Origin: Callipepla californica brunnescens
Lineage: Eukaryota > Chordata > Aves > Galliformes > Odontophoridae
Direction: 5' to 3'
DNA: 64,000 nucleotides
Assembly (NCBI GenBank): GCA_023055505.1
Contig: JALIRH010000026.1
Location: 9,439,591 to 9,503,590 of the forward strand
Shown: one piece after another, positions 14,301 through 27,800 of the stretch
Position numbering within the stretch: the first letter of the stretch is position 1
Layout of the letters: every line of letters begins with the position of its first letter
Notes under the pieces: model-generated
The model's database searches: none
The model's input: the letters and a program-made list of their open reading frames with translations, nothing else
Told to the model about the DNA's origin: nothing
Translations under genes and position numbers: made by a program

Positions 14301-16002
14301 GCAACAGTGAGCGTGATGTGTGTAATTTTATAGCATGACTTGTGTTGACGTGCAGCATTATAGGGCAGTGTAAATAATCCATCAGGATGCAATCAGGAGA
14401 GAGAGGACTGCTGTTTCGGGGGAAGACCAGAGCGGTCAGGCTGAGGACCACACAGTTGCGTGGCCAGCACGTGGAACTGCAGAAGGATGGGCATGAGTTT
14501 TAGGGTAACGTGGCCAAGAAGAATGGTTGAGGCAAGTAGATGGCACATCCCAGTCCAGATCAGGTTGGCTGCCATCTAGCTGCTGAAATATGTATTTACC
14601 TATGGACAGAGTGCAGCACTTTCTTTCCTCTTTTTTTCTTTTTTCACTACAAAACACTTCACAGCGTTTATAACGCACTTTATTCAGGTAAGCTCTTAAA
14701 ATGTTTGCATGCTAGTATGAGCAAGAAAGGAAAAATATTTTGTCTGGCCTTTTTATGCCATGCCAGAGTTGGGTGCTATGAAGGTAAAGCAGGAACTACT
14801 TTACTTTTTTGTTTTCTTGGCGTAGATATTGAAGGAAGGAGTGATAGCCAGTTATTGCATTGCAGCAAGTTAATATTGTAAGCACTGTGAAACAGGGAGT
14901 TACGATCCATACTAGTGACAACCATAAAATATAGTATAATAGTATAGACTTCCTTTCTTGTGAGACTTGAATTTACAGCTGTGTTTAAACAGGACTGGGA
15001 TAGGCATTCTGCAATATACTTAAACTGTAATTATTTTTGGAAGATGACATGCTTATATATTTCTTTTTAATGAACTGGGTTGTTGCTTTGTTGTTTATTT
15101 TTTAACTTTTACAGGGATTTTTTTGTCAAAATAGATATATAATTTTTTTCATTTGTCAGAAAATCACTGCATTTTCATAGCTCTCATTTTTATTACTCTT
15201 GCTTGCTTCTGTATGCTAATAATTAAAGCCTAAATGTTATGATTCAAGGCCTCCTACTACCCGCAATTCTTAACTTGTCATTAATAATATCATTATGTGG
15301 CTACTGAAGGGCTCATGAGAAATATGCATTTTGTAGTGGGTTCTCAGCTGAGTTACATTGCTGGATAGAGCTCTAGGTTTCAATCCATTCTTAATGATTC
15401 TCTTTTCTTCCTTGTCTTCTGTTTTTGAGTCGTATTTCTGCAATACTGATTTATTTGTATCTGGGAGAAAACATTTTTCATACTGAAGGTATTACTGTTG
15501 ACCTTAATTCCTATCTCAAATTTCACAAAGGGCAAGTAGATTCTTTGGTAGCATAAACCAAAGCTAACACTTTGGCTCATGCTGATCTGTCTCCTTGGGC
15601 AGCACAGGTCCTACAGTCCCTAAGCTGCTGTTCTCACCTGTACCTATGAGTTGTGGAGTGAATCCTGTAGATGCTAGCAGTGCTGGAGGCATCCACAGTT
15701 TTTGGAGGGTTGTCAGATTTCGACGGAACTCACATCCAAACGCGTGTAAAGCGTCCTCATTGTCAGTTTCGTGGCCAGTGTCTTGTTTCTATTTGGCACT
15801 GCAAATTTTTATTCTACTCCTTTTCCTATGCGTTTTACTTTTCTTAACAGTATCATGTTTTACTTCAGTAGTCTCCATAGTGATCCAGTGCTTTCTTCTA
15901 TAGGCAACATGAAACAAATGGCATATAGATTTTGCTGATGTTTTTTGAAATCTGGTTTGTTTGACGAATTTTCCTATTGTAATCAAATATAGATTTTACT
16001 TC

Positions 16003-16027
16003 TATTTATTTATTTATTTATTTATTT
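16003..16027. repeat. TATT microsatellite, about 6 units
   Basis: Perfect TATT tandem units within a T-rich context followed by a short T run and AAATG. Confidence 0.85.
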
Positions 16028-16319
16028 TTTAAATGAACCTCTTTGTCATTCAGGTTGGTTACCAGAGTATGCTAACAGACACCAACTCAAGCCTTTGTAA
16101 TGGATTTTGAAAGCTTATTGATATCAGTGAAGTAAATAAGGCAGTGAGTCATAACTAAATGGTATTCAGCTGTAGAGTAACAGAGGTTTGCAGGGCAGCA
16201 ATATATATGAAGGTCACACGCAGGATTTTATTCAAGCAAAATTTTATGGTCAGAAATTATGGCCTTATGGATACATCTGCTTTAGCCTTTGGGACTAGAG
16301 GTATGTAATAAGATTGTCC

Positions 16320-16340
16320 TTTTTTTTTTTTTTTTTTTTT
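16320..16340. repeat. Poly-T tract, 21 T
   Basis: Uninterrupted T21 between GTCC and CCTATAG. It resembles a pyrimidine tract followed by TAG, but no exon-like sequence follows. Confidence 0.9.
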
Positions 16341-19300
16341 CCTATAGAAACCTGTTTAAATCCACAGATATCGTGGACTGCTAAACTTTCTGTCACTCTC
16401 TGTCACTTATTTCTTCACATTCCTTACTCCTTCTAGTGCTGTTTATTAACCAGTACGTGTTCAGCTTGAGATTAAACCTTATCAGGTTTGCACTTCCTCA
16501 CTGACCTTCCATTTTATTTCAGGTTCAATTTCTTACTTCCCAATAAAATTGATTTTGGTGTAAAATAATACTACTAATACTGAAGGGGAAAAAAACATTT
16601 TTCAGATAGAATTTGAACTGTAAGATGTTTAATGAAAATAGGAGTAGAAAGATTACAGTGAATATATAATATCCCATTGTATATCGGGAACTATTGGAAA
16701 CACTGGCAATTGCAAATTGCATGTATCATCATTACCTCAGTAATGTTTGGAAAAAACATGGTGTAATTCTGTTGAATTTCCCACCCCCTATTCATTTGTA
16801 CTGTGTAGCAGTAGTGATGTCGCTGTACGGTTTCCAAAGGGATGGATGGGAATTCTGGTAATCTTCCACAGCCTTTGCTGTAATTTTAGTCCTAGGGTTA
16901 CAAAATCAGTCAGATCTCCAATTTGTGGAAATATGCCACAGGTATTCCAAGTGTTGGTAGCTTAAGAAAATAGGAGATTTTACAACTCTTGTGATAACAT
17001 TGTGGTGTTTGAAAGACAGGAGTTGCATGGGAGAAGGGAAGTGGGAGCCCTGGCTGAGCTAGGAAGGGGCATGTCATAGAGACTTTCTTAGGAGGAGCAT
17101 GACACATTTTAACACATCTTCAGTAACAGTTTCAAAGCTATTGTGACCTTCCTTTCCCTCGAGGTAATTTACCAAGAGCATGCTGCAAACTGTAAAGGAG
17201 GATCAGATTTATTTTGAGTAAGGCAACACACTGCTTCAGCAGTTACAGTAATTGTGAGATTTCTGCAGCCTTCCAGCCTCTGAATTCTGGGTTCCAGTGT
17301 TTCCTAATTCTGAACTTTTGCTGTAGTAATGTTTTCATTAACTGCAATACAACTTATATTGTTTTTGCTTCTAGGTGATAGATCCAGTCTTTCAGTTCCA
17401 GCTCAACCTCTGGCCTTCCCAAATACAAATAAATGTAAACATAAGTAAATAAATAGAATCACTTAGTCTGTCAAGAATGGATTTTCCAGAGTTGTTTATG
17501 CAACATGAGAAGCAAGGTTTCAGGAAAGAGATGCATACCTCAGCAATATTTTGAATTCGTAGATGGCAAATCTGAAACTTTTAAGATAGACATCAAGTTT
17601 AAACTGGAGATATTAGTGCAGTTAAAAACCATTTCCAAAGGGTGCTTTCTGAGTAGCTGAACAAAAAGGGGTGAAAAATTTAATAAAAATAAAAATAATT
17701 GCACAGTGTGAATTAGGGCAAATTCCTGGCATCGTTAGTTATTGTTATTCATGTTGTCTTACAGAGTATCTAAAATTCACTAAACACACTGTTTATGACA
17801 GCTGTGTCTATTTGTTGTGGTTTAAACGAGCAATACTGGTGTTTCCACGGAAACCAGTTTGCTTCAGATGACCAGGATGCCCATCTGCTTCCCACAGTTA
17901 CACTCGGCCACATTATAGCATTCAGACTGATCGATATGGCTAGAGGTATTTCTGCTGACCACACGACAAAGCAAAGACTACCATTTAGGAGCTCAGTTTG
18001 CCTACTCCATTACCTTTTAGCCATCTCCTTTTTCTCTTGCTTTTTCATAACTTTAAAACAGCAAGAGTTATTCTCCTAAAGATGATGACATTGGCTGTTG
18101 CTAGTTGCCAAAGTATGGCTCAACATTAATTTTTAAGGTAGATTTTGAACTTTCTATCAGGGAGCTTCCCCTTTCAAATTACAGACAGCAATTTAAATAG
18201 GCATGAAAGAACTTCCTTCTCAGACTTCTCCTTTAAAAGCATGTGTCTATGAGGCAGATTATTAACCTTGTTTAAAAAGGTGAATCAAATAAATGAATAA
18301 ATAACTGTCCGAGTGTGATGGCCTTTGATACTTGAGTGCAGAGTGAATTTTCTCTTGTTACTGTAGGAGTAGCTAGATAGGCTGGTATTCTGATACTCAC
18401 AATTTCAATTGAGATTGGGTCTGATACAGTATGTGTATTTTCTCTGTCAGTTCACAAGTGCTCAGTATATGTTTTCATATGATAAAAATTGTGCTTCCAT
18501 CTGCCATGTTAATGTATTGTGACGTGCTGCTAGCAGATCACTTGTAAGGGAGCTATACAAATTGTGATGTGATTAAATAATATTTGTAGCACATTTAAAT
18601 GTTTAAAGCCACTGTGCCTGAAGGCTTTTGGGGTTTTTTAACAAATAGAAGTATAGAAACAAAGTGAATGAGAGATGCTTCATCTTCCCAGATGCCAATT
18701 ATTTAGCCACCACCCTAGGCTATTAGTTCCCCCTTTAAAACAATTTCCTTAAGTAAGTAATGGACACCCTATCCAGATTTCCTTCCTTTTCACGAAGCAC
18801 TGTCCATTAAAATCACTTGAGCAGTCAATCATCACTGTCCGACCAGGAATGCATGTTCACAGATAGGCCTAGCAGTGTGTGGTGGCAACCGCTGAGCTAT
18901 CATCTGCTGTATTCAGTTATTTTCTGTTTTGTGCAGGTAATTTCCTTTTTGCTGTTGCTTTTCCCAAGTTCTCTGAGTTAAGCAGAAGTCAGACTATTTA
19001 TTTCCTCTGTCAGTTCAGGTAGAAATATGTATCTGGCTGCATGCAGTTAAGTATTTAATTTGTACATCTATATTTGTGTTGATCTAAAAGTCAATATAGT
19101 TAATTTAGTTAATTAATTGCATAATTAGCCTCCCCATTGAGCCTCCTTTTCTCTTCTTCTTTGCTTTCTTCTGTCTTTTCTTAGGTGCAGTATTTTTATG
19201 TGGTTGTTTGTGGAACCTGATAGCTCATGGAGCACAGGCTGTGTTCTGTTTTCTGTCAGAGACATTTGACTATTTCTGTGATTCAAAGTATTTTAAGCAT

Positions 19301-20176
19301 ACTCTTCTATATATACATAATCAGAGGAAAAATGTACTTTATGGAGGACAGGAGTATTTTAAAATCTAATTCTGATAATGAGGAAATGAGCCATGACACT
19401 CTGGAGGTGAAGCCTGAAGTGAATTATGAAGGTCATTCTCTTAGATGAGGAAAATAATTATATTTTATCCAAGTTCTTTCTCTCAGATTCTTTATATTGG
19501 CCAGCACCAACTAATTTTGACTACATATCAATTTATGAAATATTATCACAGCAGTTACAAGGACAGATTTGGAAACTAGGCAGTGTTTTATTAAACAGTA
19601 ATCATATCAGAGAACCATAACCTTTCACGTTATCTTTTTTGAAAGGATGTCTGCTGTGGGATTTTAATACTCATACTGTTCATATGTCAATGTGGAGTTA
19701 GACTTTGTGATTACTATCCTTTTCAAAACCATTTTTCCCTCTTTAAAGTACAGTTTTCATTTTGTTTATTTTAAGGGCATCAACAGAATCTTGTGTAAGT
19801 TTCTGCATTTTTGCACTTGACACCTCTGACTTCTCCATATGGCTGTAGTTCCTCTGTTATTGCTTGAAGCAGTAATGTGCCTGTAAGTCACAGCCATGCC
19901 CTTTGACTTCTGGGGAACAGTTTGAAATCATAATGAATCTCCCCAGTTGTGTGGCCACGAAAAAATAATTAAATAAGTAAAAGTCTATAGGAGTTTTGCT
20001 TCTCATACTGTGAGACATACTTACGACAGGAGGGTTGTAATACTCTGGGCTCAGTCATCATAAAGTTCCAGTGAGCTGTGCTCAGAAATTGTAGCTTCAT
20101 ACTGCAGGGAAATAATTTCTCTTCATCTCAGTTTCATGACCTGGTGCAAGAAAAGAAATAAGTTAAGCAATTATGA

Positions 20177-20555
20177 TGGTTTCTCCACAAGTAATGCCTC
20201 CTATTAATTATGTTGGCTCGTGACATCAGAGATGAATGCTGGTGGTATGGACGTAGAATTTGAATGCTTGCTGAATATTTATGGAGATCAACAGTAGATG
20301 TTAGGCGGTGGGTGGTGCGTTTCAGCAGTGGCTATAGCAACTGCAGGTCACTTCTGCTGGTGCAGATTTCTTCTGGGCATGACATGCAGGCACTTGTTCA
20401 TCACTGGCAAAAATGCGTAACTATTAGAGGTAGCTGTTGAAAACCAGAGTTTTGTAACAGGAAATATGCTCTATCAAACAGTGTTATTGTGCTTTTTGTA
20501 TCTGGTTTAATTTCCATGGGAAACAGATGGGAGACATTACTTACAGAGCGACATT
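20177..20555 (+). mobile_element. Mariner (Galluhop-type) relic, internally deleted
   Basis: Degraded terminal inverted repeats are visible: 'tggtttctccacaagtaatg' plus CCTCCTATT on the left and its inverted counterpart 'gggagacattac' on the right. Inside are the conserved blocks 'ttgctgaatatttatggaga', 'gcggtgggtggtgcgtttca' and, in a different frame, a remnant of the transposase C-terminus (Met-Gln-Ala-Leu-Val-His-His-Trp). Compared with the copies at 56731 and 60077, about 170 bases of the left half are missing. No functional transposase is encoded. Confidence 0.8.
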
Positions 20556-22634
20556 TGTTTTTCGGAATGTGTGTTTTCATCCATCTAGGACAGAGTTGTG
20601 ACTCAGTGCCAGGCCTAGTGATAGTTAGCCACTTTCAGAGTTTTTTTTTTTTTTTTTTTTCTTTTCAGAGAAGCGGTAATATTTGTGTAATATAAAAACC
20701 ATTCGGACTACCAAAAGCTGAAGCATTGGTCCAACAATTTATGTTCTCCTAAATGAGGGAAAATAGAATTGTGAGGTGATTTTAAATGAAAAACATGGTA
20801 AAATACTTGTAAAAATAATCAGCAGTTATACTGAAAACATACAAAATCTTTAATATATTCTTGAAGTCTTTTCCTAACCCTGATACTCTGACAGAAGAAA
20901 GGACTAGGGAAGTAAAGGGTATTGATGACGGAAGAGGATAACTGGAGATTGGGTTTCTTGCCTTTCCAACATTTACTATCTGTCGTTATTGAATCACTTC
21001 TCCTTAATTTAGCACTAATGGATCAAATAAAGAGCCAAAATCATATTCTTGTGTGTGCCTGGCTCACTGAGTTCAGTGCATCATGGGGTAGAAATATCTT
21101 CCCATGAAGAGCATGAGACATTTTAGAGAAACCTGTGTGGCACGTTGTTTACCTTGGTTGTGTTAGTGTTAACATGATCTTGAGTCATGATTCAAGCATG
21201 TGTAAAACCAAATTCTAAAAACTCTACCTTATGTAAATATTTTAAAATTTGTTGGTTAGTCTTTGACCTTTTTGTTGTTTTTTTTTCTCATTTATTTCTG
21301 GCTGTTCATTGGTTATTCAACAGTATTTGTTTTTTATCTAGCCAGTTTTTATAATGTGAATGTACAGTCATCTAAAACAAAAGCAAATAGCTTTCAGTAA
21401 TGTTATGAAAGAGCCAAAATTTGGTGCATTGAATTACCTCTGAAAATCAGCGTGGTTACTGATGCGTGGAAGCGGCAGATTCCACAGATACTTCTGAAAA
21501 TTTTAGTTAGGTTACCTATGCAGCAGCGTGTTGGAAAACACTGAATGTAAAGTATCCATGCACTCAACAATGTGTCTTTCATTGTGAATTTACTCAAAAT
21601 GAGTGCTGAAAACAATGTTAAAAATTAGCTATCAGTTTACTGTGTTATTTTTATGTTTTGCTTGCTTTATGATATCTTGCTAGTAGGCGCTTGACTAGAA
21701 TTTTTTTTTTTTTATTCAAGTCAGTTTACTTTCACAATGCAAACAGAATTCAGTCTTAGTAAAGTTCCTCAAATATGGGTATTTTAAGAAAGGCATGCCA
21801 ATCAACCAGCCGACCAAACATCAGAATCAATGTAGTAAATGAAATGGGCAATAATTGCCATAATATTATTTCAGACAAAATTTCTTTCTCACAAATTAAC
21901 AAGCTGAAGCGTGCCACTGACATACAGAAAAACAGGGAGGAATGGTTTAAAAAAAATGTGAAAGTAGCATTTAAAGATTTGCTTGTGGATTTCTAATCAG
22001 TCTTAATACCAGATGTGTTTAAAAGCAGGAGTGCTAATGCTAGATTTTGATAAAATACACAAAGGGCAAATGTAAAAAGTTCATGATGGCTTTTGTAATA
22101 CTTTCTGGAAGATGCAGAAGCGAAGTAATGAAAAGTAGTTGTGTTTATTGATTGTAGCACAATACAGGTGGCTTGAAGTTTTCCTTCCTTGTAAACTCCT
22201 CAGATTTTGAGCTTTTGTGGTGTCAAGGAGCCATTTGGGAAGAAGTGCATGATTCATTGCAGGAATTGTCTCTTTTATGTAAAAAGGCTTCTTGCCAGAA
22301 GCAAGGCTCTTTGAACATAGTTTTTGGTGAGGTCTCCTGCACAACAAGAGGCCTTTACTTGCTATCCAGCTACAGGTTATGGAATGAAGGAATATTCTTT
22401 TATATAGAAAATCTTCACTTTATCCATCTTCTGTAGTTAGTCATTCCTTGAGATGCATATTAGGCTGTTTGCATTTTGATTTCAAAGGGTAAATGTAAGT
22501 CTTTATACACAATGTTCAGAATTGTTAGGGTTGGAAAGCTTCAGGAAGCATTGGAGTGTATGCACGTTTTTGCTTCGAAGAGTTTTAAGTGACTCGATTA
22601 AGTTATGAGCGTTTACTGGTAAATAAGTAACTTT
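20556..22634. other. Unique intronic DNA with one poly-T tract
   Basis: Apart from T20 at 20641-20660 and a short T run near 21700, no repeat or gene is recognised. Short open frames overlap on both strands at 22081-22436. Confidence 0.5.
20633..20670. repeat. Poly-T (20 T) flanked by an 8-base direct repeat
   Basis: T20 at 20641-20660 lies between two copies of TTTCAGAG (20633-20640 and 20663-20670). The layout is like a target-site duplication around an inserted poly-A tail on the minus strand, but slippage or chance can also give it. The pyrimidines plus CAG also mimic a splice acceptor. Confidence 0.8.
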
Positions 22635-23105
22635 GAATGATATAATTTCTTTGAGTTAGAAGGGCCCTAAGGACCTTTAAAGGTCATCTAGTCCAAATTC
22701 TCTGCAATGAACAAATTTACAGATAGATCGAAGTTATTAAAGCCCCATCTAGCCTGACCTTGAGTGTCTCCAGGGATGGGACGTACACCATCACTTAGGG
22801 CAACCTGTTCTAGTGCCTTACTACCTTTATCTTAAAAGGTTTGCTCTGTTTATCCAGTTTAAACCTCATCTCTTCAAGTTTGAAATCATTTCCCCCTGTC
22901 CTGCCACAATAGGCCTTGACAAAGGGTTTGTCTCCTTCAGTATCCCTCTAGATATCAAAAGGCTGCTATAACGTCTCCCTGGAGCCTTCTCTTTTCTAGT
23001 CTGAACAACCCCAGCTCTCTCAGCTTGTCCCTCCTTGTGAAGGTGTTTCATCCCTTTGATCATTTTTGTGGCCCTCCTCTGGATGTACTCCGCAGTCTCT
23101 TGAAA
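22635..23105 (-). mobile_element. CR1 retroposon fragment (3' part)
   Basis: Antisense CR1 3' region. Blocks seen on the plus strand in order are 'aaggtcatctagtccaa', 'aagccccatctagcctgacc', 'cagggatggga', 'gggcaacctgttctagtgcc', 'tttccccctgtcctgccac', 'aacaaccccagctctctcag' and 'tggccctcctctggatg'. About 470 bases are recognisable, 5' truncated and without an intact frame. Confidence 0.92.
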
Positions 23106-24641
23106 GTAGCAGCTGTGTTGTATGCAGAAAAACTTAAGCCATATTTTTAATTGTTAAGAAGTTACGATCTGGAATACACTGGTGTATCTGATTCTTCTGA
23201 AACTTGAAGTAAGCCTCTAGAAAAGCATGAAATGCTCACCTAGTGGTCATGAATTGTGTAAATTAATTCTCATATGGCCAACTAATCTGAGATTTCTCCC
23301 CCTCCCCCTGGTTTATACTGAGGACTGAAATCCTGTTAATAGGAATGAAAAGCTATTTCCCATGAGGGGAGGGGGTTATGTCTTTAATGCTGTATAGATC
23401 ACAGAAATGGATACGGTGGATTTAAGACTAATTCTCTAGCTCTAACTTTCAGAATAGGAGTTGAGTAGAAACTGATGCCTGTAAGCTCTGCTGGATATTG
23501 AACAATGATAGTGCAAGAAAGAGATGGTTTTGCATTTTTCAGTTAACAGGAATTTGAAGATGTTTCTTTAATAATCTCTATATACTTGGTGTTTAGACAT
23601 AGCAATACACAAATGAAAAAGAAAGTACTGTAATTATTAAACACAAAAAAGGACACACACGCCTTCAAACAGTAGGATAGTTTTGAATAGAGAAGTGTGC
23701 ATGTACGTATAGGATATATTAATGTGTGATAAAATTCTTGTAGTTTTCAAGGCTACAGGAACATACGTGATGTCATCTTAAAATGCAACAGTAATCTCCT
23801 TTTAAACCTATCACTGTAGCAGCAACTTGAGCATTTCAAATAGACGTTCCCTAAAGCTTTACCTGGCATAAAAATCACTTGGCAGATGTATCTGACTTGC
23901 AGAGTCATTACACCTGGCAGCTGGAATATATACTGAGATGGAACAGACTGCACTTTTGGAAATATCAGAAGTTTTAGAAAAGTTAAATATGATTCTGAGA
24001 TTATATGGGATGGAAGTAATTTTTGGAATGTTTATCTCTTTGTCTGTCAGCTTCCTTAGAGCTCACTCAAGGTCTGCAACCTGATTATTTCTTAAACTGT
24101 TTCATCATATCTCCAGATTTGTGACTTAAATTTAATCACAAGGTTTCATACCTTGTCTGTCACCATACAGTAATGTAAAGCATAATTAAGTAAGCGTAAA
24201 CTTAGATGGTCTATTTTATGTAGTTTACCTTTTTCATTTCCAAGTAGCCTCTTGGAAACTGAACAAAGATCTATCTTTCTGTAAGCTGTGCTCTGGTCTT
24301 GACTAAATTTAGAAAGAGGATATGCTACTTGGCTGGGATCCCTGCTGTAGGCCTCCTCACTACTGATCTGCAGGGCTGTGGTCATGTAGGCCAGGAGCAC
24401 AGTACCTACAGTGGGCTGATGGGGGTGAAGATGAAGATCACTTTGTACCTAGAAAAATCAAACTGTATTAGCTTATAAATTAAAGGCAGAGTTTTCTAAC
24501 TTGATCTCTTTGTGATCTCTTCTGATCTGCCTATGCCAATACTGGCTATGAATGTCCATGAATATATGCTATTAAGAATAGCTATTTTAGAACAAATTTC
24601 CATGGATGTATAGTATTCAAATTACACATCAACCAAGACTT

Positions 24642-24672
24642 ATAATAATAATCATAATCATAATCATCATCA
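24642..24672. repeat. AAT/ATC trinucleotide microsatellite
   Basis: TAA units grade into ATA-ATC and ATC units over about 30 bases (positions 24642-24672), an imperfect trinucleotide array. Confidence 0.8.
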
Positions 24673-24809
24673 ATACTCTGCTTCAGGATACTTTGTTCTG
24701 TTTTCTGCCTAATAATCTTGTGTATGCTAACGCCTTACTTGCTGTGGAGAATATGGAAGCAGGAGCTTAGGAGACAATTTATTAGGACTCTTGGGGATGG
24801 AGCTTTTTC

Positions 24810-24827
24810 TTTTTTTTTTTTTTTTTT
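24810..24827. repeat. Poly-T tract, 18 T
   Basis: T18 following GCTTTTTC and followed by AAGC; simple homopolymer. Confidence 0.85.
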
Positions 24828-27800
24828 AAGCTTTCTAACTATAGAGCGTGAAGTTTTAAATAGCATTTGATGTTTCGCAGAATAAGTAACCTGCATCATA
24901 TTTCACTACAGATCAAATCTTTTATGATCTTACTAACAGCTTTTAGGAACAATTGTAATTTCAGACAGTTTCTGTCTGTGTTTGGAATGTTTTAAAACAT
25001 CTTCTCAAATACATTATTTGGCTTCTTGGCTGTTATTTATTTATTTATTCGCTGTATCTCTGCCTCACACAATTATTACGCTGATTGGTACTGATTATAA
25101 CCTGACCTCTAATTTTTTATGAGCTTGATAGTTTTTCAATATTCTGCTTGCGATGGTTGATACCAACACCAGAGTCTTGTAGTTATTGGGTCATTCTCCT
25201 CCAGTTTTTTTTTTTTTTTATGTTTTTAGTGTTGCTGCCTTGTTATTTCAAGTGTTATTTAAAAAATAATACAAGCAGGTTAGCAATTATTTCCTCAGCT
25301 TACTCTTAGGATTCTAGGCTTATAGATGATCCTTACTGATTTGAAAGTATTGCTCCTTAATGAATAAGAACTTTTACTGAAGTTGATGGTGCTGTTTTTT
25401 CCCCAGCATCTCTCTTTGCTTGCAGCCAACAGCCCAGTTATCACATCTGTTTACAGCATTTGGGCTGTTCAGTGGGGCTGTCTACAATATGCAATGGTGG
25501 TCAGTCAGGAAAAGCAGGGCTATGACAATTCAATGCAGATGTCTGAGTAGAAAGAGAGTAATGTTCCTCTGTCTGAATAGATGTCACATGCCATTCTCAA
25601 GTTCTGGAGACTCTCAAATGTACAATTTAATATAGTGTGTATTGATGGAGGCTGACAAGTCCAGGGGTGGGTAGAGGACATGTTTCAGAGAATGGTAATT
25701 GCTATTAGTGGTAAGGTACTTAGGCACCATATGTGAACAGTAAGAATTGGATATCTCTGAGTATAATGAATCTGTCTTTCTCCCTTTATCCACTTTCCAT
25801 AACCTCACATTCAGGATGTTTTAATAGCTATACCTACACATCAAATCTGTTTTCTCAAACAAAAACTCTGAACTTGGGGGAGACAAGATCAAGTTTATTG
25901 CTTGATTGTCTTTTCGCTCTTTGCTTTGCATTATTGTAAGAGAGCAAGAGATCTTCATGTTTTATTCAGCTAATTTAATATATATTTAATTTGCATTTTT
26001 TATGTTTTGAAAGGTGAAGGATAACAACTTCAGCTGAGCTGAACATGGTAACTTAATTGGTTGTAGGGCAGCCCAAAAGATTATCAGAAATGTCTCTAAA
26101 TGCATAAATAGAGACCACCAAGGCATACTGAGCACTGCTGAATGTTTCCTCTAATTTCTCTGCCACTGGTAATTGTTTAAGTTATTTGTGTACCCAAGAA
26201 ATGGAAAAAGAAAACATAGCCCTTATTAAAGGGCTTCATTTCAAGCAAATTTTATTCGCTAATTTGGCATTTATTTGTAGGATTTAGGCTTCTAAGATAG
26301 CACTCTTTATCTGTGTGAATTGCCTTTTATGAAAGATAACCAAAATAAGATGAGGCTTAAGGAGGTGTGGACAGTTGTATCAAGCGAAGAATTTGTATTC
26401 TGCAGATTAGATGCTGAGGTGATGCTATTTTCAACTAACTAATAAATATTCTGAAGTGTGAGCTCAGACAGAAAAACTCTTTAATCAAATTAAAGTAATT
26501 AAGTTAGTCCAAAGAGGCTATTTGTCTATAGTGTATAATCGTACACAGTATATCAACCTGTGATTACCAAAATAGAGATCACTTAAAACATAAATTAGGT
26601 TTTGTTACTACAGTTTTTCTTCAATATGGCTGAGTCACAGCTTTTTTGAATAGTTTATATCGGTGGTGGTAGTTGTAAGAGTAAGTTTGCTTAAAAAAGA
26701 TTTTGTTAGCAAAGCTGGTTCACTAGTACTGAAGCCCTTTATGTTTTCCTCTTCCTAGCCTGCTTCTGCATCTTCACTGTCATTTTTTTAGTCTAGCATA
26801 TAATGCAGAATAAGATTTCTTTTTCCTGCACACCATTTATTATTTTCTTTTCCTTATAGAGGTTGTGAAGCACCATTTTTATTTTTTTTAAACGTATGCT
26901 GTTGATAGTTACAACAGGAATGTGGAAAGTAGCCAAAATGTCTACAGTTTCTTTTTGCCCCAAAGTGGGTGAAACTTCCCAAGACTCATGTCCAGCACTT
27001 GTGATGATATTTATTCTTAGTTATTTTAGTCCTTCTGGTATGTTTTACTTTTAGAAGCCAGAATTATGAATAGGTTGGTTACCCCTTGTTTAAAGTTGAT
27101 GTATATATTCAGTGCAAATTACAGTAAGATGGCACTTTATTCTTCAACTTGGTTAGACGGGTTTTTAGATTGCCTAACTCAGTTAAGTCTTTGACATTCT
27201 ACCACCACTTTGTAAGCCAAAGCATACGCACAGAATAGGTCAAGGGATGATTTCATGAAAAACATTTATTTAGAATTAGGTCACAATAATTTCAGCGACA
27301 TCAAGCCATCACTTTTGTAAGGCAGTTTAATCCTGTATGAGTTATTGTTTAGTTAAAGGTTATTAATTACCACATGCCATTCGGTTAGTGGCAACATGCC
27401 AAGAAAGCACTCAGAGGCCTCCCCACTCACCCATCTATCCATTGCAGTCAGCTAGAGTCAATCAGAACATTTGTCTGCATGCCCAAAAACTGTAAAGAAT
27501 TTGTCTGCCAAGCTTTTAAGTTCTTCCAATTATTCTATTAGTAAAATTCAGATCTTCAACATCATTCCTATTGTCTGGATTTAAGTCGAGAGAGATGAAG
27601 AAGAAAAAGTGGTTGAGAATTGTACTATAGTGTCATCCCACATACCAGCAATTCTTAAAATATTATGAGGGATAGATTAGTAATAAACTCCAGTCATAAC
27701 TATCCACAGTTTTGTTAGTATTTTTGAAAGTCACTGGTCTCTTTTGAAAGTTACTTCTTTTTTTCTTGCTTATTCTGTTATAATCTCTTGTATCCATCAG

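Larger units (their letters stand above)
11356..20176. other. Unique intronic DNA with simple repeats
   Basis: Nearly 9 kb with no transposon that I can name. It includes GTTT/T-rich stretches at 12195-12250 and 12350-12383, T16 at about 12778-12793, T13 at 12811-12823, A13 at 13793-13805, a TATT array at 16003 and T21 at 16320 (the last two listed separately). A pocket at 14395-14580 is richer in G and C and has open frames on both strands, but I recognise no family in it. Confidence 0.5.

Noticed and set aside
14393..14680. Locally GC-richer segment with open frames on both strands, considered as an exon or transposon
   Set aside because: No match to a repeat or protein I know, and the frames conflict with one another. 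Left as unassigned.
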